Origin: JAYOEY01 sp038120295
Lineage (GTDB): Bacteria; Pseudomonadota; Alphaproteobacteria; MPNO01; UBA2964
Assembly: GCA_038120295.1 (NCBI GenBank)
Contig: JAYOLL010000043.1
Coordinates: forward strand, 1 to 16,435
DNA length: 16,435 bases
Reading direction: 5' to 3'
Shown here: piece by piece, positions 1 through 7,601 of the stretch
Layout of the letters: the number at the start of each line of letters is the position of its first letter
Numbering within the stretch: the first letter of the stretch is position 1
Position numbers and translations under genes: made by a program
Notes under the pieces: model-generated
Told to the model about the DNA's origin: nothing
The model's input: the letters and a program-made list of their open reading frames with translations, nothing else
Database searches by the model: none

Positions 1-1127
1 CGGATCGACGGAAGATTCACCATCTCCTTCCGATAGCCCCGCACCACCGTGATGTCGTGCACGCCGCCGCCATGAAAGGTATCGACCAGGCGCCGCAGCA
101 GGGGCTGTCCGCGCACATCGACCATGCATTTGGGCCGGTCCTCGGTCAGGGCGCCAAGCTCGACGCCCCGCGACGCCGCCAGCACGACCGCGTGCGGCGC
201 ACCGGGCGTGGAAGGAAGATATTTCTTTTCCGCATCGGCCAGCTCATCGTTTCCGGCAATCTGGAATATGTCGCTGACTGTCGCGACGGAAGTTTCGATT
301 CCCGCCAGCGACTGTTCCCGGGCGATCCGGGACGATACTTCGCGCATCGCGGTGATAGAAGCGCGCAGATTATGGTTGGCCCAGATGACCAGCGACACGC
401 CGGCATCGCGCCAGGCGTCGGTCGGCGTGTCGAAATAGGTTGTCGGAACGATGACGACCGGGCAGCGATTCCCCCATTCGGACAGGAAGGTGAGGATCTC
501 CTCCGGGTCGCGCTGCTTCGAATGGATCAGCAGCGCATCGGCGCCGGCTTCGTGATAGGCCTTCGCCCGCTTCAGCGCCTCGACCATACCGCGGCCCGAA
601 ATCAACGCTTCGATCCGCGCGACCAGACAGAAATCATCGTCGACCTGGCTGTCCTTGCCGGCCTTGATCTTGCCGCAGAACTCGTCGATATCGGCCAACG
701 GCTGTCCGTCGCCGATAAACGAGTTTGTCTTGGGGAACAGCTTGTCCTCAATGCAGATGCCGGCCACTCCGCGTTCGCCGAGCTTGCGAACCACGCGACG
801 TACATTGTTGAAATTGCCGTAGCCGGTGTCGCCATCGACCAGAATAGGTATCGAGGTCGCATCGGCCATGAATTCGAGGACTTCGAGAACCTGCGTCCAG
901 GAGGCTTCATTGCTGTCGCGCACGCCAAGCGCCGCCGACATGGTCAGGCCGGATGCCCAGATTCCCCCGAAGCCGGCCTCTTCGACGATTTTCGCCGACA
1001 GCCCGTCATGCGCTTCCATGATGAACTCGGTCTGCGGAGACGTCAGCAGCGATTTCAGCGCCGTCGTCCGGCGCGCGGGCGCCGCTGGCGACTCGGCATT
1101 GTGCAGGGGCGTTCGCGAGGCCGCCAT
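1..1127 (-). CDS. Phosphoenolpyruvate mutase fused to a nucleotidyltransferase domain (C-terminus off the left edge)
   Basis: Seen: an open minus-strand frame of 375 codons from ATG at 1127 to the window edge without a stop. Residues 1-300 form a PEP mutase / isocitrate-lyase-like barrel. The mutase signature EDKLFPKTNSF lies at residues 127-137, the metal-site VDGD at 97-100, and WASG followed by RDSNEASW at 57-77. From about residue 312 a second domain starts with VVLAASRGVELGALT and DRPKCMVDVRGQPLL, the N-terminal pattern of sugar-phosphate/CTP-type nucleotidyltransferases. Known: PEP mutase makes phosphonopyruvate, the C-P bond-forming entry to natural phosphonates; fused forms are thought to combine this with nucleotidyl activation. 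A GGAG lies upstream of the start. Inference: cytosolic first step of a phosphonate-decorated glycan or lipid. The gene is divergent from the sugar dehydrogenase. The substrate of the second domain cannot be read from the fragment. Confidence 0.9.
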   Translation of the reverse strand, partial: MAASRTPLHNAESPAAPARRTTALKSLLTSPQTEFIMEAHDGLSAKIVEEAGFGGIWASGLTMSAALGVRDSNEASWTQVLEVLEFMADATSIPILVDGDTGYGNFNNVRRVVRKLGERGVAGICIEDKLFPKTNSFIGDGQPLADIDEFCGKIKAGKDSQVDDDFCLVARIEALISGRGMVEALKRAKAYHEAGADALLIHSKQRDPEEILTFLSEWGNRCPVVIVPTTYFDTPTDAWRDAGVSLVIWANHNLRASITAMREVSSRIAREQSLAGIETSVATVSDIFQIAGNDELADAEKKYLPSTPGAPHAVVLAASRGVELGALTEDRPKCMVDVRGQPLLRRLVDTFHGGGVHDITVVRGYRKEMVNLPSI

Positions 1128-1374
1128 GAAAGATGTCTCCATACTGACTCTGATGAAATATTTACGCCGGAAACTAGGCAGCCGTGCCGAATATTGCAAC
1201 TTTGTTACTCAAGGCGGATGCCAGAAAATTGGTCCGTTCTTACGGAAATTCCGGAAAGGGTCGTCATCAACACTTTGGTCAGCCTTCGCCGCTACTGTCC
1301 GGTTTCATGACGCCTCGATTGACAGACCTCGGATCGCCGGAGTAGACGATCCCGCCGGATAAACGGAGAATTTC
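1128..1374. promoter_or_regulatory. Divergent intergenic region between the PEP mutase and sugar dehydrogenase genes
   Basis: These 247 bases separate two divergent starts and hold no gene. Towards the dehydrogenase a perfect TTGACA lies at 1319-1324, but the hexamer at the right spacing (GTAGAC at 1342 or TAGACG at 1343) is a poor -10. GGAGAA at 1365-1370 is a good ribosome-binding site for the ATG at 1375. A small palindrome CGGAAATTCCG lies at 1243-1253 in the AT-richer middle and could be an operator. No convincing promoter for the PEP mutase side was found by eye. Confidence 0.4.
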
Positions 1375-2658
1375 ATGGCGGATTTGCAGAAGATCGCGGT
1401 TATCGGGCTCGGCTATGTAGGCCTTCCGCTCGCCGTTCACCTTGCGCGCCATTTTCCTGTCGTAGGGCTCGATATCGACCGGCGGCGGATCGATGAGCTC
1501 CGGGCAGGCCGTGACCGCACACGGGAGATCGGATCGGAACTGTTGTCCGCGAGCTCCATGACATTCACCGACAAGGCGGACGATATCAGAGGTGCGGATA
1601 TCTATATCGTCACGGTGCCGACGCCTGTGGACGGCGACAACGAGCCGGACCTGGCAGCAGTCAGAGGGGCGAGCCGGCTTGTCGGCGGCGTCATCCGGAA
1701 GGGCGCAATCGTGGTCTATGAATCGACCGTCTATCCGGGCGTCACCGAAGACGTCGCCGGTCCTGAACTGGAAGCATCGTCGGGAATGACGTGCGGCGTC
1801 GATTTCTTTCTCGGCTATTCGCCCGAACGCATCAATCCGGGCGACCGGGAACACACGGTCGACCGGATTACCAAGGTCGTCGCGGGCCAGAACGAAGCGG
1901 TCGCCGACACACTCTGCGAGATGTACGGAAAGCTGACCTCGGGCGGCGTGTTCAAGGCGCGCGATATCCGCACGGCCGAAGCGGCCAAGGTCATCGAGAA
2001 CGCCCAGCGTGACATCAACATCGCTTTCATCAACGAGGTCGCAGCGATTTTCCAGAAGATGGGGCTATCGATCTACGACGTACTTGAAGCCGCCGGCACC
2101 AAGTGGAATTTCCTGAAATTCACGCCGGGACTAGTCGGCGGCCACTGCATCGGCGTCGACCCGTTCTACCTCGCCCACGCCGCAACCGCGATCGGCCATC
2201 ACCCGGAAATCATCCTGGCGGGACGACGCATCAACGACGCAATGGGCGGCTACGTCGCCGAATGCATCGCCTCCGAACTGGAAGCGATGGGCAAGGCGAA
2301 CGGCGGGCGCATCCTCATGCTCGGGCTGACATTCAAGGAAAATGTGCCGGACCTGAGGAATTCCCATGTCATCGATATCGTTCGCGGCCTGACCGGGCGC
2401 GGATTCACCGTCGATGTACATGACTCCTTCGCCGATGCTGAAGAAGCGAAGGCGATCTTCGACGTAGACCTGCTCTCGTCCCTCGACAATGCGACGGGAT
2501 ACGATTGTGTCGTCGGGGCGGTGCCGCACACGCCCTATGTCGAACTTTCCGACAGCCGGTTCGGTGAAATCCTGACCGACGACGGGGTGATCGCCGATGT
2601 GAAGGGCATGTGGCGGACGCGATCGCTTCCAGCCAATTTCCGCCGCTGGCAGCTCTAG
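1375..2658 (+). CDS. UDP-N-acetylhexosamine 6-dehydrogenase (nucleotide sugar dehydrogenase, TviB/WbpO type)
   Basis: 427 residues, the usual family length. The NAD-binding fold opens with IAVIGLGYVGLPLA (residues 7-20). YESTVYPG is at 115-122, and the catalytic-cysteine loop PGLVGGHCIGVDPFYL is at 251-266 with Cys258. The C-terminal UDP-binding domain includes GLTFKENVPDLRNS. Known: this family oxidises the C6 hydroxyl of a UDP-sugar to a carboxylate in two NAD-dependent steps through a thioester on the cysteine. The variant with KFTPGLVGGHC and GVDPFYL is typical of UDP-GlcNAc/UDP-GalNAc dehydrogenases feeding Vi-antigen, O-antigen or capsule synthesis. The start is supported by GGAGAA five to ten bases upstream. 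The gene is convergent with the heparinase-family gene and divergent from PEP mutase. UDP-glucose or UDP-ManNAc as substrate is less likely but not excluded. Confidence 0.9.
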   Translation: MADLQKIAVIGLGYVGLPLAVHLARHFPVVGLDIDRRRIDELRAGRDRTREIGSELLSASSMTFTDKADDIRGADIYIVTVPTPVDGDNEPDLAAVRGASRLVGGVIRKGAIVVYESTVYPGVTEDVAGPELEASSGMTCGVDFFLGYSPERINPGDREHTVDRITKVVAGQNEAVADTLCEMYGKLTSGGVFKARDIRTAEAAKVIENAQRDINIAFINEVAAIFQKMGLSIYDVLEAAGTKWNFLKFTPGLVGGHCIGVDPFYLAHAATAIGHHPEIILAGRRINDAMGGYVAECIASELEAMGKANGGRILMLGLTFKENVPDLRNSHVIDIVRGLTGRGFTVDVHDSFADAEEAKAIFDVDLLSSLDNATGYDCVVGAVPHTPYVELSDSRFGEILTDDGVIADVKGMWRTRSLPANFRRWQL

Positions 2659-2677
2659 GTTATCTGCCGCTCTCGTC

Positions 2678-2705
2678 GGTGAAAGGGGAGGTTTTCTCCT
2701 TCACC
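2678..2705. terminator. Possible bidirectional stem-loop between convergent genes
   Basis: GGTGAA (2678-2683) pairs with TTCACC (2700-2705) and GGAG (2687-2690) with CTCC (2696-2699), leaving a GTTTT loop and a three-base AGG bulge. It lies between the two convergent stop codons and overlaps the stop of the heparinase-family gene. There is no T-run on either side, so as an intrinsic terminator it is weak. Confidence 0.3.
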
Positions 2706-4332
2706 CATCCTTGGCGAGCCGGGAAAATGCCCATTTGATCTGACCGTCGCCATTCTGGGTAACGGATGAAACGACGATCTGTTCGCCTCGCTTCACCTTA
2801 TCCCGCTCACCCAGATAGACGCTTTCCTGGAGCGCGATGACGCCGCCCGAAGCTCGGAAGCGCCACCCTTCTCCGCTTGCGAGACGCAACAGAACCGCGC
2901 TGCCCTGCTGAACCATAGAGGCCCGAACGGACGGGTGGAGGTGAAAACGCGCAACGAATTTCCGGTTTCCCTTGCCCGTCAGCGAGTCTTCGCCCCTGAG
3001 ATCGCTGCCGTTCGCGGAAAGATACAGACGGCGCCGATGGATCAATCCGGTGTGCCGCTGATAACCGTCATGACCGGCATCGAGCCAGATGCTGCCATCC
3101 GCATCGCGGCGTTCGGCGCGGATGGGGGACGGGCGCTTGCCTATCCCGCCACGCGGAAGGATTTCGGCGGCGTTATGGTCCTCGATCGTCACGGTCGAAT
3201 GAGCCGCGGTTGTACGCTGGGCCAGTTGCCAGTCCTGACTGTCTCCGCGATAGGCTCCGCAGTTCACGACCAGCCTTTCCTTGCCGCTACTCATTTCAAA
3301 GCTGAGCGGGCCGGCATGGGCGTCAAGGTCGTAGCCCGGCGGCGGCGGCGCCCCGACATCGACAAGAACGAGCGTCCGGTTTGCGGTCAGTCTTTCGAAG
3401 CCGCTATGCGGCGCGGAATCGAGCGGTTTTCCGCGGGCCTCGGACCTTGTAAGGGCGACATCGATCAGCCAGCCCTCGTCCTCATCCGAACCGTTGAAAA
3501 GCGCAAGCCCGCCATCGCCATGCCGGAAAAACCGGAGCATCGGCGCCATGCGGTCGATCGCCGTCTGAACGGATTCAGGCACTTCCTGCCGGGCATCGAG
3601 AAGCGCCGCCCGTATATCTGTCAGGTCCCGTAGAAGGGAGAGCTGCACCGCAGGGCTGCGCGACACATGGCCGCCGTCGGCAAGCACATCGCGCAGGATC
3701 TGGGCCTCAAGCATTTCAAGCGCGGTTGAAATCGATTTTTCGCTGCGCAGGGCGAGAGCGGAAAAAATCAATCCCTTGAATGCCCGGGTCCTTGAAGCGC
3801 CGGGGGCCGCAAATCGCGCCGTCCGACTCAGATGCGCAGCTTGCCGCCGCACCGACTCCGTCATGCTTTCGACGAATGTTTCGTCGGCGCCGGAAATCAG
3901 GAAGGCCCCGTTCTCGATCCAGTTCGCGACGCGCGCGCCGAGCACGTCAGGCCTCCAGCTCGACTGCCGCCATTGCTCGCCATGCGTTTCGATCCAGCGC
4001 TGCAGCAGCTGCCGGCCGCGCATTCGGGCGGCATCACCGCCGGCCGCGCGAAGATCCCGCAGCCATTCGAATGTCGACACGGTCGAGACCCAGCTTTCCG
4101 ACACGCCGGCCGCGAGCCAGGGGGCATCAGCCGACCGGATGGTCTTCCCGCCGCACTGGAAATCCCCGGCGACGATTACCGCACCCCGCGCAGCATCGCC
4201 CGGCCACAGATCGATCGACGGAAAGACGAGGCTTTCGCCTGCCGAACCGGGCAGGGACATGCGCCAGAGCCTGCTCGCGAAGAGAGGCCGCAACGCAGCA
4301 TAGGTCAGATTACGGAAAACCGGTCGGCCCAT
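2701..4332 (-). CDS. Heparinase II/III family protein
   Basis: 543 residues. The N-terminal half (about 1-300) is helical, as in the alpha-toroid of polysaccharide lyases. The second half is the beta-sandwich heparinase II/III region: FEMSSGKERLVVNCGAYRG near residue 345, then TTAAHSTVTIEDHNAAEI near 370, whose HSTV is the conserved family motif. Known: the fold occurs in lyases that cleave uronic-acid polysaccharides by beta-elimination. This particular gene is often found beside rpe and rsmB in Alphaproteobacteria, where its substrate is unknown. No clear signal peptide is visible. It starts 15 bases after the rpe stop, so it is very likely co-transcribed with rpe. The ATG at 4332 was chosen for this spacing. 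The nearby UDP-sugar dehydrogenase makes a uronic-acid glycan an attractive but unproven substrate. Confidence 0.85.
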   Translation of the reverse strand: MGRPVFRNLTYAALRPLFASRLWRMSLPGSAGESLVFPSIDLWPGDAARGAVIVAGDFQCGGKTIRSADAPWLAAGVSESWVSTVSTFEWLRDLRAAGGDAARMRGRQLLQRWIETHGEQWRQSSWRPDVLGARVANWIENGAFLISGADETFVESMTESVRRQAAHLSRTARFAAPGASRTRAFKGLIFSALALRSEKSISTALEMLEAQILRDVLADGGHVSRSPAVQLSLLRDLTDIRAALLDARQEVPESVQTAIDRMAPMLRFFRHGDGGLALFNGSDEDEGWLIDVALTRSEARGKPLDSAPHSGFERLTANRTLVLVDVGAPPPPGYDLDAHAGPLSFEMSSGKERLVVNCGAYRGDSQDWQLAQRTTAAHSTVTIEDHNAAEILPRGGIGKRPSPIRAERRDADGSIWLDAGHDGYQRHTGLIHRRRLYLSANGSDLRGEDSLTGKGNRKFVARFHLHPSVRASMVQQGSAVLLRLASGEGWRFRASGGVIALQESVYLGERDKVKRGEQIVVSSVTQNGDGQIKWAFSRLAKDG

Positions 4333-4347
4333 GCGTGTCAGCCGTAG

Positions 4348-5013
4348 TCAGGCTTCGCCGCGGAGCGCGCGAATATTTTCCGCGTAACATTGGGGTCCGC
4401 CCTTGAACGACGCGGTCCCCGCGACCAGGACATCGGCGCCCGCGTCGATAGCGAGCCGGGCCGTATCCGCAGTGATACCGCCATCGACTTCGAGATCGAT
4501 ATCGCGACCCGTCTCATCGATCATCGCCCGCAACGTCCGGATCTTCGCCAGCTGGCTATCGATAAAACTCTGCCCGCCGAAGCCCGGGTTGACCGTCATC
4601 ACGAGAACAAGGTCGACATCGTCCAGCACGTGAGTGATCGATTCGGCAGGCGTCGACGGGTTGAGCGACACGCCAGCTTTCTTGCCGGCGCCGTGGATCG
4701 CCTGCAGAGTCCGGTGGAGATGCGGCCCGGCTTCGACGTGGGCCGTGATGATGTCGGCGCCGGATTCCGCGAAATCGCCGATAAAGGGATCGACCGGCGA
4801 GATCATCAGATGCACGTCGAACACGGCATCGGTCGCATCCCGGATCGCCTTCACGACGCCCGGACCGATCGTGATGTTGGGGACGAAATGACCGTCCATG
4901 ACATCGACATGGACCCAGTCGCCGCCGGCCTCGATGATGGCGGCGGTCTCTTCTGCCAGCCGACCAAAATCGGCGGACAGGATGGATGGAGCGATTCGGA
5001 TGGGTTTCTGCAC
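4348..5013 (-). CDS. rpe: Ribulose-phosphate 3-epimerase
   Basis: 221 residues, normal for the family, forming a complete TIM barrel. The start IAPSILSADF is at residues 7-16. The metal/catalytic strand VHVDVMDGHFVPN is at 34-46 (His35 and Asp37), DVHLM at 66-70 (His68), VNPGFGGQSF at 141-150, and the second catalytic aspartate in LEVDGGI (Asp177). Known: cytosolic metalloenzyme interconverting ribulose 5-phosphate and xylulose 5-phosphate in the pentose phosphate and Calvin pathways. It lies 48 bases after the carbamoyltransferase stop and 15 bases before the heparinase-family start, so it probably shares their transcript. Confidence 0.97.
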   Translation of the reverse strand: MQKPIRIAPSILSADFGRLAEETAAIIEAGGDWVHVDVMDGHFVPNITIGPGVVKAIRDATDAVFDVHLMISPVDPFIGDFAESGADIITAHVEAGPHLHRTLQAIHGAGKKAGVSLNPSTPAESITHVLDDVDLVLVMTVNPGFGGQSFIDSQLAKIRTLRAMIDETGRDIDLEVDGGITADTARLAIDAGADVLVAGTASFKGGPQCYAENIRALRGEA

Positions 5014-5061
5014 GATGTCACCGACTCGGTTGCAGATGCTTTCTACGCCCTGTTGGCAGAA

Positions 5062-6897
5062 TCAATCCAGTTCAAACTTGTCTTTGTAGTCCTCGGCCAG
5101 CGCCGGGTCCTGGTCTTCCTTGGCGAGAAAGCAGTTCCCGACCACCAGAACCTCGATGCCGGTGCCCATAAAGCACCGGAACGCATCTTCCGGCGTGCAC
5201 ACGATGGGCTCGCCGCGCACGTTGAAGCTGGTATTGACCACGACAGGGCAACCGGTCAGGTCGCGGAAAGCCGAAATCAGGGCGTGATAGCGGGGATTGG
5301 TCTCCTCATGGACGGTCTGCACCCGCGCCGAGTAATCGACATGGGTGATCGCGGGAATCGAAGACCGCGGCACGTTGAGCTTGTCGATCCCGAACAGGGC
5401 CTGTTCTTCCTCTGTCATCACACGCCGGTGTTCTTCCTTTACATCGGCGACAAGCAGCATATAGGGGCTTTCCCTGTCGAGGTCGAACCAGTCTGAAACA
5501 TGCTCGCCGAGAACCGACGGTGCGAAGGGCCGGAACGATTCGCGGTATTTGACGCGCAGGTTGAGCGTCTTCTGCATGGCGGGATCGCGGGGATCGCCGA
5601 GGATGGAACGACCGCCGAGCGCGCGGGGACCGAATTCCATCCGGCCCTGGAACCAGCCGACCGCTTTTCCGCCGGCAAGGGCATCTGCCGTGTGCGAGAT
5701 GGTTTCATCGTCCGACAGGGTCCTGAAGACCGCCCCCGCCGCGGCAAGACGCTTCTCTATATCCGCCTGCTCGAACTCAGGCCCCAGATAGGAGCCCTTC
5801 ATACCGTCCATGGCGCCGTTCAGCGTGCGCGGCTGATCCTGGAAATAGTGATATCCCACCAGAGCCGCGCCAAGCGCACCGCCGGCGTCGCCGGCGGCTG
5901 GCTGAATCCAGATATTCTCGAAGCAGTTTTCGCGGAGCAGCTTGCCGTTGGCGACGCAGTTGAGCGCCACGCCGCCGGCGAGACACAGATTTTTTTCCCC
6001 GGTTTCCCTTGCAATCGACCGGCCGAGCCGGAGAACGATTTCTTCGGTCACGTCCTGGATCGACGCGGCGAGGTCCATGTCGCGCTGGGTCAGCAGGCTT
6101 TCCGGGTCGCGCGGCGGAGCGCCGAACAAATCGTGGAACTTGTCGTTGGTCATCCGCAGGCCGGTGCAAAAATCGAAATAGGACAGGTCGAGCCGGAACG
6201 AACCGTCGTCCTTAACGTCGATGACGTTATCGAGGATGGTCTGCGTAAATTTGGGCTCGCCGTACGGGGCCAGCCCCATCACCTTGTATTCGCCGGAATT
6301 GACCCGAAAGCCGGTGTAGTAGGTGAACGCGGAATAGAGCAATCCAAGCGAATGGGGGAAATGAATCTCGCGCGTCATTTCCACCCTGTTGCCGCTGCCG
6401 ATGCCGAGCGACGTCGTGGTCCATTCTCCGACACCGTCCATGGTCAGGATCGCCGCGTTTTCGAACGGCGAAGGATAGAACGCGCTCGCAGCATGGCTCT
6501 GATGATGCTCGGCAAACAGCAGCTTGTTGTCCCAGTTATAGTCGGGCGCTTCCTCGCGCAGCTTGTTGCGCAAGAGCGATTTCTGGAAAAGCTTTTCCTT
6601 GAGCCAGACCGGCATGGCCATGCGGAACGATTCGAAGCCGCGCGGCGCGAAGGCAACATAGGTTTCGAGCAAACGCTCGAATTTCAGGAAGGGCTTGTCG
6701 TAGAATGCGACATAGTCGACGTCGGTCAGCGACGCCCCGGCTTCTTCAAGGCAGTAATCGATCGCCGCCTGCGGGAAACCCGAATCCTGCTTCTTCCGTG
6801 AGAAGCGCTCTTCCTGCGCCGCCGCCACGATCTTTCCATCCTCGATCAGTGCCGCCGCGCTGTCGTGATAGAAAGCCGAGATTCCCAGAATGCGCAT
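5062..6897 (-). CDS. O-carbamoyltransferase, NodU/CmcH/TobZ family (SxtI-like)
   Basis: 611 residues, full length. The N-terminal Kae1-like domain starts with ILGISAFYHDSAAAL (3-17). It carries the metal-site pattern EHHQSHAASAF (130-140; His131 and His135), NSGEYKVMGLAPYG (200-213), GGVALNCVANGKL (308-320) and GDAGGALGAAL (336-346; Asp337). The C-terminal YrdC-like half has GRMEFGPRALGGRSILGDPR (418-437), YRESFRPFAPSVL (451-463) and VVNTSFNVRGEPIVCTPEDA (553-572). Known: the C-terminal half makes carbamoyl-adenylate from carbamoyl phosphate and ATP, and the Kae1-like half transfers the carbamoyl to a hydroxyl of a sugar or small molecule. It begins 16 bases after the DUF5989 gene stop, with no strong ribosome-binding site, so translational coupling is possible. 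The acceptor is unknown; neighbours point to a surface glycan. Confidence 0.95.
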   Translation of the reverse strand: MRILGISAFYHDSAAALIEDGKIVAAAQEERFSRKKQDSGFPQAAIDYCLEEAGASLTDVDYVAFYDKPFLKFERLLETYVAFAPRGFESFRMAMPVWLKEKLFQKSLLRNKLREEAPDYNWDNKLLFAEHHQSHAASAFYPSPFENAAILTMDGVGEWTTTSLGIGSGNRVEMTREIHFPHSLGLLYSAFTYYTGFRVNSGEYKVMGLAPYGEPKFTQTILDNVIDVKDDGSFRLDLSYFDFCTGLRMTNDKFHDLFGAPPRDPESLLTQRDMDLAASIQDVTEEIVLRLGRSIARETGEKNLCLAGGVALNCVANGKLLRENCFENIWIQPAAGDAGGALGAALVGYHYFQDQPRTLNGAMDGMKGSYLGPEFEQADIEKRLAAAGAVFRTLSDDETISHTADALAGGKAVGWFQGRMEFGPRALGGRSILGDPRDPAMQKTLNLRVKYRESFRPFAPSVLGEHVSDWFDLDRESPYMLLVADVKEEHRRVMTEEEQALFGIDKLNVPRSSIPAITHVDYSARVQTVHEETNPRYHALISAFRDLTGCPVVVNTSFNVRGEPIVCTPEDAFRCFMGTGIEVLVVGNCFLAKEDQDPALAEDYKDKFELD

Positions 6898-6913
6898 TGC
6901 GGCAGCCGACGTC

Positions 6914-7063
6914 TCAGAAGATCGTGTAGATAAAGGGCGCCACCGCCGAGCCCTGGGTAAGGACGATCAGGCCGCCAAAAAGCAGAAGCATGACCATGAT
7001 TGGAAGCAGCCAGAATTTCTTGCGAACCCGCATGAATCTCCAAAGTTCCGCCAGGAAGCTCAT
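6914..7063 (-). CDS. DUF5989 family small membrane protein (SxtK-like position and size)
   Basis: A 49-residue gene, easily missed because of its size. It starts with ATG at 7063 (MSFLAELWRFMRVRKKFWLL) and ends with a TGA at 6914-6916. A basic amphipathic N-terminus (MRVRKK, residues 11-16) precedes one transmembrane segment at about 17-36, and the C-terminus reads QGSAVAPFIYTIF. The RKKFWLLP-then-hydrophobic pattern ending in FIYTIF is how I recognise DUF5989, a family regularly encoded beside carbamoyltransferases and SxtJ proteins. It sits 21 bases after sxtJ-like and 16 before the carbamoyltransferase. No function has been shown to my knowledge. Inference: a membrane partner or anchor for the carbamoyltransferase step. 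Confidence 0.88.
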   Translation of the reverse strand: MSFLAELWRFMRVRKKFWLLPIMVMLLLFGGLIVLTQGSAVAPFIYTIF

Positions 7064-7084
7064 ACCAGTGAACTCTTCAATTGC

Positions 7085-7519
7085 CTAAAACTGGTTCGTC
7101 ATCGTATCGGGTTCGGGCCCGGGCGGCTTCCGGTCGATCCAGTAACTGGCCGCATCCCGGTCGATTTTTCGCTGCAAAGGGTCTTTGCCCATTATCCGCA
7201 AGATCAGCGCCGTCGGCGTGACGGCGACAAAGAACACCAGCCCCATGATTATCGGGTTGGTGATCCGGTGCAGCAGAAGGCCGAATTTCATCCAGAGACG
7301 GTTTGCGGGCGCGAGCAGAACCGGATGAATGAGAGCGGCCGCCAGGATCAGCCCGGCAATACCGAGCGACCATAACCGCACCCCGTTGCCGCCAGTCAGC
7401 GGCCACAGGCCGATAATGGCGAACACGACTGTAAACACGATCCCGAAACTGCGGTCGGAAGACGATTTTACGTCTTCTTCTCGAACGAAGCTTTCATGGT
7501 TTGCGCCGGAATCGGTCAA
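7085..7519 (-). CDS. SxtJ family membrane protein
   Basis: 144 residues with three predicted membrane segments at about 25-43, 49-70 and 88-110. SDRSFGIVF (21-29), NRLWMKFGLLLHRITNPIIMG (73-93) and the end SYWIDRKPPGPEPDTMTNQF (125-144) are the conserved features by which I recognise the SxtJ family. The only plausible start in frame is TTG at 7519, with GAGAG a few bases upstream; the upstream frame closes at a TAA (7547-7549) and the next in-frame ATG is internal (residue 77). Known: SxtJ proteins are named after an open reading frame of unknown function in saxitoxin clusters and are widespread beside NodU-type carbamoyltransferases. It is followed by DUF5989 after 21 bases, so the two and the carbamoyltransferase form one unit. 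Confidence 0.85.
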   Translation of the reverse strand: MTDSGANHESFVREEDVKSSSDRSFGIVFTVVFAIIGLWPLTGGNGVRLWSLGIAGLILAAALIHPVLLAPANRLWMKFGLLLHRITNPIIMGLVFFVAVTPTALILRIMGKDPLQRKIDRDAASYWIDRKPPGPEPDTMTNQF

Positions 7520-7567
7520 TCGGATTCTCTCGTTTCCGCGCGGTCGTTAACCACGCCGCGGGCCATT

Positions 7568-7596
7568 CTTGTACGCTTCGAATTTTATCAATTCAA
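7568..7596 (-). promoter_or_regulatory. Candidate promoter for the sxtJ-like operon
   Basis: On the minus strand TTGAAT (7596-7591) is separated by 17 bases from TACAAG (7573-7568). Each hexamer matches four of six consensus positions, and the element lies in the AT-rich gap just downstream of the rsmB stop, about 50 bases before the sxtJ-like start. It would let the carbamoyltransferase unit, rpe and the heparinase-family gene be transcribed apart from rsmB. By eye only. Confidence 0.35.
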
Positions 7597-7601
7597 TTAT
7601 T

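Noticed and set aside
57..1310. 417-codon open frame on plus across the PEP mutase gene
   Set aside because: It lies antisense to a gene with clear catalytic motifs, its translation is rich in Arg/Gly/Asp without any recognisable domain, and GC-rich third positions explain the lack of stops.
5500..6801. 433-codon plus-strand frame opposite the carbamoyltransferase
   Set aside because: Antisense shadow; the minus strand has all family motifs, the plus translation none. The same applies to 4390-5496 and 7941-9014.
7485..7514. ATG-led nine-codon frame (MKASFEKKT) overlapping the start of the sxtJ-like gene
   Set aside because: It is in another frame and stops at once; the SxtJ homology supports the TTG at 7519. 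Kept here only as a possible reason for a mis-called start.
5062..7519. A saxitoxin-like toxin pathway
   Set aside because: Only the carbamoyltransferase and two small membrane-protein families are shared; no polyketide-synthase-like starter, amidinotransferase or dedicated oxygenase gene is present in the window.
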